A program made the translations under genes and the position numbers. From Brugia malayi (Eukaryota > Nematoda > Chromadorea > Rhabditida > Onchocercidae), in assembly GCF_000002995.4 (NCBI RefSeq), contig NW_025062479.1, forward strand, positions 5,573,221-5,637,220: 64,000 nt of DNA, written 5' to 3'. Position 1 is the first letter of the stretch, and each line of letters begins with the position of its first letter. Below, one piece after another: positions 12,561-25,912 of this stretch. The notes below the pieces were generated by a model. The model was not told the origin of the DNA, ran no database searches, and worked only from the letters and a program-made list of their open reading frames with translations.

Positions 12561-14137
12561 TCATAAAAGGCATTTCCAGAATTCCGGATTTTGTTGTAAA
12601 CGTCGGGAAAAGTTGGTGTACCAGTTCTGCACCGCAGAAGCTGGGATAAAATCTGTGGATTCCCCAGGATTTGCTGGCCGAGGTAAACGAACAGCAAATG
12701 ATTGCAGATGGTTAATAAAATTTTGCAACATCTTCTCTGTGAACTCCATGAATGATGACTGCAAATCCAAAAAAAAAAAAAGTTACATGGCAATGAATGG
12801 AATAACATTAAACATCAGGCCATTAAATCTGTCCTATTGATCAGACTAACAGTATCCCAAACCACTTACTTTTTAACAATTATTTATTAGCCAAAATGCA
12901 TCAGTGTTTCCTTGGTCTGCTGATTATTTTGCCATTATTGTGTTTGCATATATATATCTCAACATAGTTTAACCAAGTCTAGCAGCATTCACTCCCACAT
13001 TCTGTTGTCTATTTCCCAAGGTCATAAATACCTGCTGACTACTTGTTGCTCCTTCAGTAGGAAGTTTACTTGCAATAAGTGCAAGCGGTTCTACACTGAT
13101 ACCAATCTGAGCATTGCCAGCTGCATTTCCATTCTTCGGCAAGTTCGATATGAATAGACCACCATGTACAGCATTCATTTTATGAAGCTAAAACTGGAGA
13201 AAGCATGCTAAAAGAAATTTCTAAGGATATCTAGTTTCCTAGTACTGGTCTCCATGTATAGCTTCTAAACACCTCAAACACAACCATGCAAGTTACTATC
13301 TATGGACAAGTTTATTTCTCTCAAGAAACCTTTCATAAACTATATCGCATAAAGTATCTGTGAACACCTCCTAAGAATATGAACTTATACTTGAGCAACT
13401 CGAAATATAGCACTCGGCTTATCATTTGCAATGTATCCGAGGTAATGCCAGTTCGTTTCCGTTCCGATTTTCGGCCACCGAATATAAACTAAATATTATG
13501 GTCAAGCAATTAGGAAATATAGATGTGGGACCTTCTCTCTCTGGATGAAATTTGAAGCGACTTTTTTCTATGCCACGATGTTATTTTAATGCAAAGCAAA
13601 GTACAACCTGACATAAGATTAACTAAGACCACCAGCTCAATATAAGGAATTTAATAACTATAAAATTTACCGCGACAAATGTGACCACATACCGGTGCCG
13701 CCAGTATCTGCAGGAAATGGTGCAACGCCTGTCAAGAACACCACAACATGATTCACTGAACCAGAATCAGCTACCTCAATAACAAATTCCGTTCTGCTCA
13801 TTTGAACAAAATCTGTTTGGATCTAGAAATTTGACACATAACAAAACTCTAAATTCCCCGTTTTGAACAATACCCAGAAAATGAAAAGGTAACTCCGGTA
13901 ATACGGGTAATTTAGGCATTATGGTTTTAAGCAAACATCATTCGACAATCTTTGAGAAAACCACACACCTCAGCAATTAGTAATCTAGCTAAATCAGTAC
14001 TACAACTACTTTCCCACTGGTAAGTGATGTAAGGCATGTGGAACGCGGGCAACTCCATTACTGTTGAAAAGATGCATATATCTTACCGGGCGACCAGCCA
14101 CAATCACTCCGAACACTTTTAGCTGTTGATTGTCCAT
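12561..14137 (-). CDS. HIKESHI: Hikeshi (OPI10 family) HSP70 nuclear import carrier
   Basis: Hikeshi carries ATP-bound HSP70 through nuclear pores during heat stress. Five exons join with consistent phase: 14087-14137 (MDNQQLKVFGVIVAGRP), 13693-13822 (IQTDFVQMSRTEFVIEVADS, then NHVVVFLTGVAPFPADTGG), 13391-13488 (VYIRWPKIGTETNWHYLGYI, then NDKPSAIFRVAQ), 13032-13187 (GGLFISNLPKNG, then AQIGISVEPLALIASKLP) and 12561-12758 (SSFMEFTEKMLQNFINHLQS, then WYTNFSRRLQQNPEFWKCLL). The VAGR start, the PFP loop, the AQIGIS-E strand, the F-x-x-KMLxNF helix and the NPxFWK terminus match human Hikeshi closely. Predicted length is about 210 residues, against 197 in human. It is a single complete gene, with nothing broken. 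The start gives a slightly longer N-terminus than the human protein. Confidence 0.95.
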
Positions 14138-16873
14138 TTCACAAAGAATAAGCTAAGATAGTACTACCATGACAACTTGATCGCCATTACCTAAAGAAAG
14201 GTAGAAATGAGTCCGCACGAGACCCTCCAACCGTAACCATGAAAATGTCTCAGGACCAACTGGAATTTGGGGAACTGTGCAAGTACTTATGGCAAATCTT
14301 GCAAATGTCCACTCACCTATCCCTCATCGCTGTGTTCTAAGTCTAAATGATACACCTTTGTTGTTAAACGCTACAATCTTAAGCTCCCGTTGAATAGGTT
14401 CCGGATGATCTAATCACATGTTGTGTCCCTTTTAATTTATTTTGTCTCATCATGACTGGACAGTTTTAAATTTCAAGTTTCAGTTGATAGATTTGCAAAA
14501 GAAACATTGCGATCTCAAATTTAACTGTTAACAGTCACAAAAAGGTTGCAAAAGGAAGTATTAACTTTTATCCAGGGTTTTAACTCACCAAAGAAAGAAT
14601 ATCGTCTAAAAAATGAAACTTTGTTATTGCATGAATTACAACCATTTCTTGCTTGTCAGTTATATTTTTGTTCTCACTGTCAAGGGCTAAATTTTGTTGC
14701 CTGCATTGACATTAAAATGATACTTTTCCTAAAATAAAAGGGACTCTCACATCTTCCTTTTTTCTTTATCAGCTCTGATTTATTTATTAGTGAAGTGAAT
14801 CAATTTTATTAATAAGCATATTTGCTGGTTATCCAATTTTGTGAAGAAAAGATTAGAAAGCACATCAGTCTTTAAGAATGAAAGTGTTTGGTAGCCATGT
14901 GTTATATAAAATTCTTATTTAAGAAAGTGCCAGATGCTATTTTTACCTGATACTCTCTGTCGTCTAATCGACAATCGTTACTCATTCAAAGTAATTTCAC
15001 ATTAGTGTAACAATAACAAGTTGAAGGAGAATTGCTTTGAATGGTTATTTCCGGTAAGAATGAAGTTTATGACTCGAAGAGAATATTTTGAATAAATTTC
15101 TCGAAGCAATAAGGATATGGAAACGGACAAAAATGCATGGCTATTATTACATTTATATGTTCATAAATTGTTTAAATAATCAGTTGAACTCTCCAAATAT
15201 AATAATGACGCGCTGAGAATTTGTCTTCCCTGTCAAACAATATAGTTTTTTATTTGACGTATGTTAGCAGATTGAAAGGAAGGAAAAGGGAAAGTCTTGC
15301 TGACAATAGCAGGATAAAATATAGTTCGTCAACTATTTTTCAAAAGAAAAATAATGAATACTTAACACTACACCACTATTTACCACTTGGTTTCAAAAGA
15401 AACCTTTCAGTAATATGTTAATTTCATGAAGTAGCAGTTGGTACTTTTTAATTTTATCACTTTGCACCAAATGGTAAGTTTCTGCTGTGGAAATAAACAA
15501 TTTAACATTCTAGAATTAATAAATTTAAGTAAGTGTCGTACACGGGTTGAGTGTTATTTTCTAACTGATGTCCATTTTTCTTAGAAACTATGTATTTGTT
15601 TTCTATTATAGCTACTCTTAATGTTTTGAGATTAGTTATTTTTTTCCAAAATATTTTGAAGAACTGTTGACAGCCTTTGCGTTTTCCTCTGCTACTTTAG
15701 AAGAGAATAATGAATAATATAATATTCCATATTAATTACTTTACTATTTTCACTTGTTAGCGTTGTTATCCACTTCCCAAGAATGAAGCTCTTTTTTCAC
15801 CTATTATTGGATATAAATTTTCTGTCATAGAATCCATTTACATCAATAAAGAGCTGCTTTGTCATGCATTTTTTTTCTTCACAAGATTTAGAAGTGATTG
15901 AGATAAGCTGTTGAAATAATCATAGGGAGCATTGTAACTATCGATTATCTGCTTTCTGATGATTTTGAGGATTGTTGTTAACTCGCATGAAAATATTAAT
16001 AATGTCTTATTGGGCATTTGATTTTTTCTCAGTAAGTTGGTAAACTTCCCCCAGCGATCGCTGCAAATTTTAAATGAGCATGAAACTTATCAAAGAGATC
16101 AGAAGAATTCATTATACAGCTGAAAATGCATATAATATTTCTGCTTGATTTGATATCAGAAGCACGACCTTAGAACAAAACTAGCAAGAATTTCTGTGTT
16201 TTATTGTGCTCAGCCTGACAAGAAGTTGTCATTGTTGAGTATTCCTGAATTTGAGACATGGTGAGAGCACTTCGTAACATACAACTTGCAAATTCAAACT
16301 TCAGCCTAAAACTATCCGTAAAGTGAGGTTTTACCTAAAATTCAACAGGTAGAAAAGAATGCCGAGACTGATGAATGCAAAAACATAGAACTGTAAATTA
16401 TATTACTACATCTTAGCACTAACCACATAATTGTTCACCTTCCATTCTGAATGAAAGTAGTACTTATATATCTGAGGTAGAGTTTTTGGAACTAGGAAAT
16501 CCAAACGAATAGAGGATTCTTTTTCGTAGAGCAGATACCTAAGCAAATCCAAAATTCCATATCACGCTTCGGTCTTTCTCTGCAGCATTTCGACACACCA
16601 ATGAACCGACAGATGATACCACATTTATATTGTCCGTAATGATCCGATAAGACAGTCATTACTAGTTATTGTCCCCATTAACTATTATCCTCATTTTACC
16701 ATGTTTCTTTTCTTAATTACGCCATACAAATTTTATAGAATTCTTTATTGAATTCTAAACATTCTTTGAACAAAAAAATTTTGAAAATATGATGTAACTG
16801 ACAATAGTGTAATTACTCATCTTTTACAGCTGATTTAATTGTAGACTTCTTGAAAGTTATTTAAAAATTTTCA
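14138..16873. other. Gene-poor intergenic region
   Basis: About 2.7 kb between the Hikeshi 5' end and the collagen 3' end. Only short AT-rich frames occur, none with credible splice sites or domain similarity. The right end should include the collagen 3' UTR. Confidence 0.5.
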
Positions 16874-18894
16874 TCACTGAGTGAAACGACTGATGAATAC
16901 AGCAGAACGTGGTGGACATGGACAATATGCTGCATCATTTCCTGGAAGGCCGGGTCCACCAGGTAATCCAGGTTTGCCTTCTTCACCGGCATATCCATCT
17001 TTTCCTGGTGGGCCGGCTGGTCCTGCAGGACCTGGTTGTCCGTCTGCTCCTTTTTCGCCATCCAAACCAGGAGGGCCAGGTGGTCCTGGTGGTCCGGGTG
17101 GTCCTTGAGGTCCTGGTGCACCTTTTCCTTTCTCTCCGTCTTTTCCAGGTGGTCCTGCTTCACCAGGCGGTCCCACTGATCCTGGTTTGCCTGCATCACC
17201 GATTGGCCCTGGTTGTCCAGCTTTACCTTCGTTTCCTGCTGGTCCTGGCAATCCTGGTGAACCATCGGGTCCTGCCGGTCCTGGCTCACCATTCACTCCT
17301 GGTGGTCCAGCTGGGCCTGCTTCACATTTAATACAAGTGGTATCAGCAGGAGGACATTCCATTGGTGGGTATGTTACTGTGTTATCTTCTCCAGGAGGAC
17401 CAGGTAGTCCAGGTGCTGCAAGTGATCCAGATGGATGTCAAATTGTATAAATAGAATTTATGAATATATAAATGGAAGAATGGACCGTCAATGTCCAAGT
17501 GGAAGACCTTGTGTATAAGCAAAATCCTAAATGAGAAAAATAGTTTATAAATTTAAAGAAACATAAAAACTTACGTCCATCCTTTCCTGGTTCACCAACT
17601 GGACCTGCTGGTCCAGGAGGACAACTAATCTTGATCGGTTCACAATGGCAATAATCCGGCAAACCGGAAAAGTCCTGTCTTTTCTTACGGAAAATGCTTT
17701 TGAAGGGGTTTTCACGTGCTTTACTAGGTGGTGTCACGCTAATTTGCACGTCCATCAGTTCAGTCCATGCTGAATCGGTCTCGATGCGAAAAACTTGCAC
17801 ACCATCTATTACCGCATCATGTACCTGTCAAAACAAATTCTGTATTCTTAGAATAAGCTAGAACTTAAGTCTGAAGCATTCGAGCCAGCCTTCCCGGTAG
17901 TATAGAACTTAGCTGAGAAACATAAGAAACAATCTTGCGTTTTTCGACATTTGATTCATTATAAAAGGTTGGATTTTCAAAATGGAGAAAAGTACTTTGA
18001 ACCTTATTTATTTAAATCTAGAAATTATTATAGAATTATTTAAATTCAGAAATCAATTGTAATTTGGTTTATTAGAATTCCAAATGGTTAAAATTTTTTC
18101 AGGGCAAGAAAGGAAGATGCAAAGATCTATAATTCTTCAACTCAATATGTGAAAAAATGGGTTACGAAAATCTTCACGTGCTATGGCAGAGCTCGCCAAT
18201 TACTAATGTGTACTTCTCCACTACGACCCACTTATTGAAACGAAAATTTTGAATCAATGGTTTTAGAGTTTTCAAAAAGTTTGTTTTTCAGCGTTATCCA
18301 TTTGGAATTTAATAAAATTTGGCTTAATGGCATATTAATAGGGTGTGCTACGAGCAACGGTTTTAGGCAGGATAAAAACTCTTAAATTCCCAAGCAACAA
18401 ACTACATTCATTGAACTCGAAATCCGTAACTGGAAACAGTTAAAATTTACTTAATCACAAAATAAGGGAATGCTATTTTTCGCCGACAGGATTTTTGCAG
18501 TGAAAAAATGCCAAAAATAGAAGTGGAAATAAAAAAACGTGTCCGTTAATGTTTTCAGGTATTTAACATGTTTTTAGAAAGTGGAATAAAATTTCCCGCT
18601 AAAGACAACTAGTCTTACAATTCTGTTGAGGAAAGTTTACAGTCAAATTAAAAGTGATAAAAACTGCTTCGCTGACTGAATTGCAAAAGAGTAACAGGTT
18701 GCATTAACCGAGTGATAAGCGAGATGAATGAAGATGATATTAAATATTTTGTGAATGAATTAAAAATTGTGGTAATTAAAAAGAGTTACCTCATTGATAG
18801 CGTTGTAGAGTGATGGTATCACCACCACGCATGACAAAATTGCCATAGCACTGCAAGCTGCAGCAACTAATGCGATGATTTTCGCCTCATGCAT
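16874..18894 (-). CDS. Nematode cuticle collagen
   Basis: A complete cuticle collagen of about 298 residues, the standard size. Exon 1 (18790-18894) has a short start then a signal-anchor segment, [33 protein letters not shown], the usual collagen N-terminal membrane block. Exon 2 (17575-17824) holds the non-collagenous region, a furin-like site FRKKRQ, the cysteine cluster [11 protein letters not shown] and the first Gly-X-Y repeats. Exon 3 (16874-17415) holds [12 protein letters not shown], a cysteine-containing interruption ([12 protein letters not shown]), two longer Gly-X-Y blocks, and a C-terminal CPCPP followed by [11 protein letters not shown]. Such collagens are secreted by hypodermis, cleaved at the dibasic site, trimerise and cross-link through the cysteines. 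The frame remains open upstream of the chosen ATG (to about 19005) without another ATG, so a further 5' exon is possible. The family member cannot be named. Confidence 0.93.
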
Positions 18895-21800
18895 GACTTC
18901 CGAAAGTGCTGTTCGACCACTCCAGTTATCCCATTTTATAGCATTTTGCGGCGTTTCACTCTTTTGTCTGTATTTTGCTCTCCGCCCCAAAAATCTAGCC
19001 GACAACTCACCCTCACCTCAAGGCCCTCCCACTTTTTACTACAATTTAAACTAACCAACCACATCTCTCCTTTTTTTCAATGTTCAAAACGGTGAACAGA
19101 AGTACTGATCCTTTTTGAAAACTGGTTAATTAATCATTGGGCTATTCTCATGCAGCAAATAGTCACTCTTTCATTTTGTGTGTCCTGCCACTGTTGTATG
19201 TATGCCGCCGATGTGGCGTACTGGTGAACATCGATGAAAGTTACAAAAGCTATATTGGAGACTGCGTATTGGAGTAGGTGTGGCTGCCTGCTATTTCGAT
19301 GCGACAGTTACCATCTCACAGCGCTCCTGATACCAGTTTTCCAGGAATGTCAACTGGCAAGACAAGAGAAGGGGTCCAACCATACTACAAATGTAGAAAG
19401 AAGACAAAGAGTTAGTTAAATACGTACATACATATAGCTTGATCATTCGGCAACATACATATATAACACACACACACACACACACATGAAGACGTACTTT
19501 CAGTCTCTCAGTAATCATTGATTGTTTGTGTGAAGCATTAAGCTGGTGGGCTGAATTTAGAGGTGAATTACTTAACTTTACCACAAATGAGATTCTGACA
19601 GTCATAAAACATTTTGTTAAATAATTCATTGAAATACTTTCTCCTCTTCCAATAGATATGATACATTCCTTTTTAAAAAGAAATGTGTATTAAAACCGAA
19701 GTTCACTATGTAAATTTAGCTAAATGAAGTTCGTAAATAATTAAGAATTCAATTTTTTTGATAAACTTAATTAGTAAAATCATGTGAATAGGTAGGTAAC
19801 TTTGGCATATTATAAGCTATCTCATCAGAAATGAGTATATATGGAACAATGGTCCTTTAAGAAATACACTTAGTGGGATCGTAGATTATTGCAATTGGGA
19901 ATTAAATGCTAGCTTAATTCGTGCTGACCTTAAGAATTGTCCATCATAGTTACAGTTTTTGTTTAGAACAATTTATATAATTTAATAAAAAATATAGGAA
20001 GTGAAGCAAATTGATATGAAAAGATTGGAATGCATGGTTTTGTATTAGTTCTTTCATTTTTGACAGAGAAAAAAAGCATAAAATGTTCGCTAGTTATCGA
20101 AGGACGCAGTCACGGTTTTTAACTTCTGAAGTTATGCTTTGCTGTCTAGGAAAAGATTTGAGGAATTTTCAAATTATGAGGGAGAAGAAATATTGACGAA
20201 ACCAGTTCATTTTCGGATCGGATACATATTTATTCCGTTTGTCAATAAAAATTCGAAACTGGTCCTTAATTAGCTATTTTTACCATCAAAGAACATACGA
20301 GCATGTACACACAATGCATATACATCAGTACGATGTTATTACATACTTTATTACATTTTTATTTTGAAATTTAGCTGTTATTATATTCTCTTTGAAGTTT
20401 CAATTTCGTTTTTCTATTGAACTTATATTCGCACTTGAAATACGGAAGTTTTATTGGTTCCACCTACTGCTTCATACAAATTTTCTTCAAATTTAATTTC
20501 TAGTGGTTTGGTTTAGGGAAAAGGAAGCTGTGGAACAAATGAAGAGGGAAGGGAAAAGAGCAGTTTGACTCTCTTCTATTCCTCTGAGAGCAATTATTCT
20601 AATTTTAAAGATTTACTTTTTGGAAGAAATTATCTCACTTTCCGAGCTTTTTATTTTTAATGGACAATCAGTGAGGTGAAAAGGAATTTACATTTCTTTA
20701 ATCATGAACGCAAAATAATGATGTTTAGTAATAGGAAACTTGGGTGTTACAAATCTGATAAGGTTTGAAAACGTTAAGTTTAAAATTGATTCCATCACAG
20801 TTACCACAAAAAAATTCTGGAGGAAAAACTTTTTCCATTGAGCCACACTTCCATTGTAATAAAAAAAAGATTTTTATTAGTGGTTGGTAATAATATCCTG
20901 CCTAATCATTTCATCTGGATAGAAACAACGATTAATAACTAAACATTACTGATAAAAATGAAGATTACCATAATGAATTTTTCAGATCTCAAATATTTTT
21001 CATTCTTGCTCGTAATTTTTTTTCACCAAATCAAGTTACTACCGTTGTTCAAAATAAATCCAGCGATAAAAAATGCCTTTTTTGAAAATAAATTCTCTTA
21101 CTGGCATCCATAAATTTCTTTTAACTTCCTCTTTTCTTACTCGGTTATAATAATTCATAGTTTCTACTTTTCTCTTAGTAATTTTCCTATTGAGCATCTT
21201 ACCTTGCTGCTATGGTACCAAAAAAAACTTTCCGACCCTTTGAAAATTGTTTGCAGCGTATTAAAACGTGGGGCGAACAAGCTTCACATCTCAAAACTTA
21301 GTTGTTCATCAGACGATAATTATGTTGTGACTGGGTGACGGAATCAAATTTATGTTGTGTTTGCAAAACTTTGGATGAGATTCATCTTTGTTTCAAATTA
21401 ATTTTATTTTTTGGAGGTGTACTGCTTTCACGCACTGATGATTAAATGAACAACAGTGTACCAAATTATCCAGTAAAGCACATGAAAACGTGTTCGCCAC
21501 TCCTCATAATTAGTAATTTCACAACGATCAATCAATATATTTCATTTTAGAAAATATCTGGGTAGAACAAATTATGTTTTCTTGTTATTTAAAATTCGAA
21601 AACATTGCCAAAACATCTTAAGAGTAAACTTTTTTATTTCTATTGACTTGTTCAATATCCTTCATGAGTAGCACTGATCAGTTTGGGTAAGTTAAAACAG
21701 GAGGAAAAGTGAAAATTAATCTTGTGACAGCAAATGAAAGAGATAAAATTGTAAAAGATATCAAGTGATTAGCTCTCAGTGAAATCCTTGTAACTTAGGA

Positions 21801-22366
21801 TTAGGTAAATTTCTTCAAATTCCTCAATTTTTTGTACTGAAATTGTGTTGAACTCTTCTTTTCAATCAAAATTCGTTATGTAACAAGGGTGACCTTGTAG
21901 GAATGCCTTCTGTTAGCTACCGTGACTCAATCAATTATTCATTCCAACACGCTTCCGCTTGTTTCATCTCGATCATGAGTAAAAAACGAGAGCAATTTCT
22001 GCAGTCGAATTCTCTTCATAGTCATAACCCTATATATGAAATTATAAAATTACAAATAAAAAAAATCAGCAGCGAAATTTTAAAGCACTCTTCGACGGTA
22101 TATGAAGAAAATTCGGCTCCATTCTGGAGTGATTTGCAAAGGAATTTCCAGATTTAGTAACTTCCAAAATTTGATGTTGTTCGAGATATGTCACTGCACA
22201 AATTATGTCAGAATTAGTCTTTGGTTACTACTGATTTGAATAAAGGGAAACAGGTGTAAACTGGAAACAGTGAAATAAGAAATTTATTGCAAAATAACAA
22301 TAATAATAATGTAAAGCTGAAAATGGGTACTGTCCTAAATGTCTTCAAGTGTTTATTTGAATCTCA
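18895..22366. other. Collagen 5' flank and gene-poor region
   Basis: About 3.5 kb with no convincing gene. The collagen promoter should lie near 18900-19200. A (CA)n tract lies at about 19467-19486. Short AT-rich open frames such as 21903-22157 on plus lack splice partners and known motifs. Confidence 0.45.
19467..19486. repeat. (CA)n microsatellite
   Basis: About ten CA dinucleotides in the non-coding flank upstream of the collagen gene. Confidence 0.85.
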
Positions 22367-22790
22367 TCATTGGAAATAATCTGAAATAAGTGATATATTA
22401 TAATTATAAATGCTTGACCATATATTGCCGCCAATGGCTCCATCTTGACGATGTAATAAATAGAGACGACGGCTGTTACACTGATCAATGTCCACTGTAT
22501 ACATATATTCTAGGAGATACAGAAGACTAAAAAAAGACACTTAGGAATTCTAAAGTACAACCAACAATGAAAGATTTATTGTACTTACATTATTGCCTTA
22601 ACTAAGTGAAATGGTCTAGTAAAATCTGGATGGAGTTTGCAACACATTTCACGAAAAACTTCAAATAAATAGTGCAGCAACTGTTTCTCAACAAGATTAG
22701 GTAAATGCTGTAACAAGTTTAGGCTTTTTTTTCTCCTTTTTAATTCTATTTTCTGCAGATTTTCGCAAGTCAACTTCAGAGCAAGATAAA
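22367..22790 (-). other. Two exon-like segments, possible unidentified gene
   Basis: On the minus strand, a 60-codon open segment (about 22773 down to 22589) reads ENLQKIELKRRKKSLNLLQ through FEVFREMCCKLHPDF and ends at a good donor, AAT/GTAAGT. About 80 bp on, after CTCCTAG, a second segment (22509-22367) reads MYTVDIDQCNSRRLYLLH, then RQDGAIGGNIWSS, and ends in a stop. The phases of the two do not match (2 versus 1), so either an exon is missing or one segment is chance. No domain was recognised. Confidence 0.25.
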
Positions 22791-23377
22791 CTAGGTCATA
22801 ATTTACAATTTCTTTTATAGTTTATTGAGATTGAGATTAGTTGTCAGACAAAAGGTAATGACATTACTTTTGGAAGTAGGAAGGAAAAGATGTAAAGAAT
22901 CCCAAGATAAAGGACTGAAGTTTAATTTCTTTATGATACCTTTCGAAGCAGATTAATCTCTCTGATTTAATGTTTGGATTTGATTATTATAACCTACTAA
23001 GTGAATCGTAATGTTGCAAGAAAAAATCAGCATATGTGATTCAAAGTTAAAAGTAGATCAGTGTATCAAAAAGTCACTGGTTTCAGGAAAAACTTCAAAT
23101 TTCTGAGTGTTTGAGTATTTGGATTATGATTATTCAAAAAATAAAATGGATATAATTTTTAATTTTATTAAATATCATTTGTTAATGTCATGACTGGATG
23201 AAGTTCCTCCCTATATTTAGCAAATTCCTTCAACTAAAAAAAAAATCTTTAAAAAAAGATATACAAGACATCGGCATTTCATCAATTGTTTTAGAACTGT
23301 CTACATTTTCCCTTGAGAAGTTTGCTCACAAACATCTACTATTGGATTTTTCTTCGTCGTTCAACGGATCATTTAAT

Positions 23378-23381
<4 letters not shown>

Positions 23382-23413
<32 letters not shown>
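23382..23413. repeat. Poly(A) tract of 32 bp
   Basis: An uninterrupted run of 32 A on the plus strand in gene-poor DNA. No retroposed gene or short target-site duplication was recognised beside it. Confidence 0.9.
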
Positions 23414-23415
<2 letters not shown>

Positions 23416-25394
23416 AAAACTACATTATATTGCAATATTTTGGTTCGTCAATTAAAGCACTGAAAGAACTCAGTGAGTGATAAATAATAAGTAAATTTCA
23501 ACAAACCAGCTAATGGTTGAACACTGGTGAACAGTTTAATATCAGACGAATTTTCGCATAGAATGTGAAGTAGATATTAAAGATATCAAGATCTTATTAG
23601 CTAAGGCATCGATAGTTATTGATTCTATTTATTTCGCAAAATTAGAAATTTAAACCTAATTAACACAGTAATTAATAATGATTAGATCACAAATGAGAAT
23701 AACACCAGTGTTATATGGAGCAGGAATTTGAACTTATCATTTAGGCTAAGATTTGATAAAATAATAAGAGCAATAGTACTTAGAGTTCCCACATTTTAAC
23801 AATATTCTAAAGACCTGTAAAACCTGTTTTGTTGCTCAAATGAGAAATTATATAAAGTTTATTTTTAAGTCGCCTTCAAAATTTCAGATCTGCTGCTTAA
23901 CCACTTCTTAACTGAAATATAAATGCATTTTATGATTGCTCTCGGGAATTGGAATTAAACTGCACACTTTAAAATAAGTCAAATTTGTTGATAACTTTTA
24001 TTATTTAAGCTTAACTGAAATGAAGCATCAAATGAGAGTTGTGAAAATCAAAGTTGGAACAGAATTTTTTAACCAAATATAAAACAAGGATTTCTTGTCA
24101 ACAGTAAAACGTGATACTTTAATTGAATTTTGCGATTTAGTTCATCATCTCAAACAAATTTGACAATATAAACCAATTTCACTCTAGCATAGTAAGTACT
24201 CATGCTTCAAGGACTACTTGCTAAATAGCTCATTTTTATATGTTCAGCTTTATGTATCTAAAACGAGATCTAAAATGTCATTTTCGGCACTCATACATGA
24301 ACAATCTGCCACCAGCAGTTACTCAGATAAAATTAAATGTTGAAAGCATTACTTCTACTTCCACAAGTATATATTTTATTAGAGAAATGCTAGCAGAATT
24401 ACTTCAAATAACCATGAAGTCCTAGTGAATATGCGAGCATTTGTCAAATAAATTCTAATGTATTAATATACTTTCATACAGTATATATTAGAAAAGTGTT
24501 ACAGATTGGATTAACTTTCCTTTGTATCTTTACTACCTAAAATACCGCTCATTTGAATTTTTCTTTCATAGAGTGCGGGAGAGAAAGAGAAACGTTCTTC
24601 ATTCGTTCCACTTCTCTACCAATCCAATTTTGCAATTCCTATTTTCCAATTAACAACTGGGAATGAGATTTAAATTGTTTGAAATGTGATCCTTTATTCA
24701 CTCAGACGTATTTTGGAGAATGAATAAACCATTAGGAGGAATCAACTTATACATGTAACTGAGAAGCTCTTAGATTAATATAATGAATTCCCCTTTACAC
24801 ATGTTATGCGAGGTCATAGATACTATGACACCACTAAACTATGGTCCAGACAATCCAAAGTAAACTACTGACTAACTCTCCAGTATTTCTATGAGAAATG
24901 AGTTACCAAATTTAATGAAAAATGAATGGCAAAATTTGATAAATAAATATGAAATCTTCAATTTGATTAAGACTTTAGCACTGCAGCTTCATTTCATATT
25001 ACACAATTTTAGTCTATAATACATAACGCGTGAATTAAATTCCTGAGCCACAGTATACGTGAAAAATTCATTGAGCAGTGAGATCAACATTAGAATAACT
25101 GACACCAAGCAAGAAAATAAAAAAATAAATAATAATAATATAAAATATCAATAAGACACGTGCACAATTTGGTCGAAAAAACGACATAACTTAAAAATTA
25201 GGATACAAAATATGAAAACAAAAGGATTTGACAAAATGAAAACATGACAATATATTAAGGAACAATTTAACTGAAAACAATCATCGAAAATACTTAATTT
25301 GCTGAAATAAGTTATTTCAAAAAATATATCTGCAACAATTACTACTTCAGTGTTATCTCTCTCTTTCTTTTCCTCTGATCTTTAGATCAGGCCA
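23414..25394. other. AT-rich non-coding stretch
   Basis: I see no gene, structured repeat or RNA in this stretch on either strand. Confidence 0.45.
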
Positions 25395-25690
25395 CTTAAG
25401 ATATTTGTGACGCTTTTTTAATCCAGTAACCATATTTCCTCATCCAAACTCTGACGATGTCCATGAAAATTTTACCATCTGGAACACGATGTCCTTAATC
25501 TACTGTTCCTATGAAAAAAGGAGACTTCAATTCTCACAAAATCTCTGCAAAACGTTCCAATTTTCAACATTACACTGTTACAGATTTTTCATTGAAGGGA
25601 ATCTATTCAGCCATGAGCGAATATTAAACTGCGGATGTTTGACAGGGTTTGATCTCCAGGATGGAGATGATCATTCAATAACATTGGAGA
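25395..25690 (-). pseudogene. Possible decayed coding fragment downstream of GTF2H4
   Basis: The minus strand holds two patches with coding-like composition. One (about 25688-25605) reads MLLNDHLHPGDQTLSNIRSL. The other (about 25470-25395) reads DGKIFMDIVRVWMRKYGYWI, ending near an AAAAAA run. Beyond that run the alternative frame continues KKRHKYLKWPDLKIRGKE, suggesting a frameshift. The only in-frame join of the two patches would need a poor GC donor. The family is not recognised. This could be a relic gene or chance. Confidence 0.25.
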
Positions 25691-25912
25691 ATAAATAAAC
25701 AAACAGCTAAAGAATTTTTAGTAACACAGTTACGGCCCTATTAGTAGCAAGTCAATTGAAAATTGTTATCGATTACAAATACATGAAAATGAAAACTGTG
25801 ATTTTTAAGATTGGAATAAAAATAAGATATCCGGGACATAAGAATAACAATATATTACGTTATATAATACGTCACCAGTTAGTTAATGTCATGAAAATAA
25901 TAAGAGCTCAAT

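Noticed and set aside
16881..17450. Plus-strand and alternative-frame collagen-like open frames
   Set aside because: They are mirror translations of the Gly-X-Y codons of the real minus-strand collagen exon. They do not represent separate genes.
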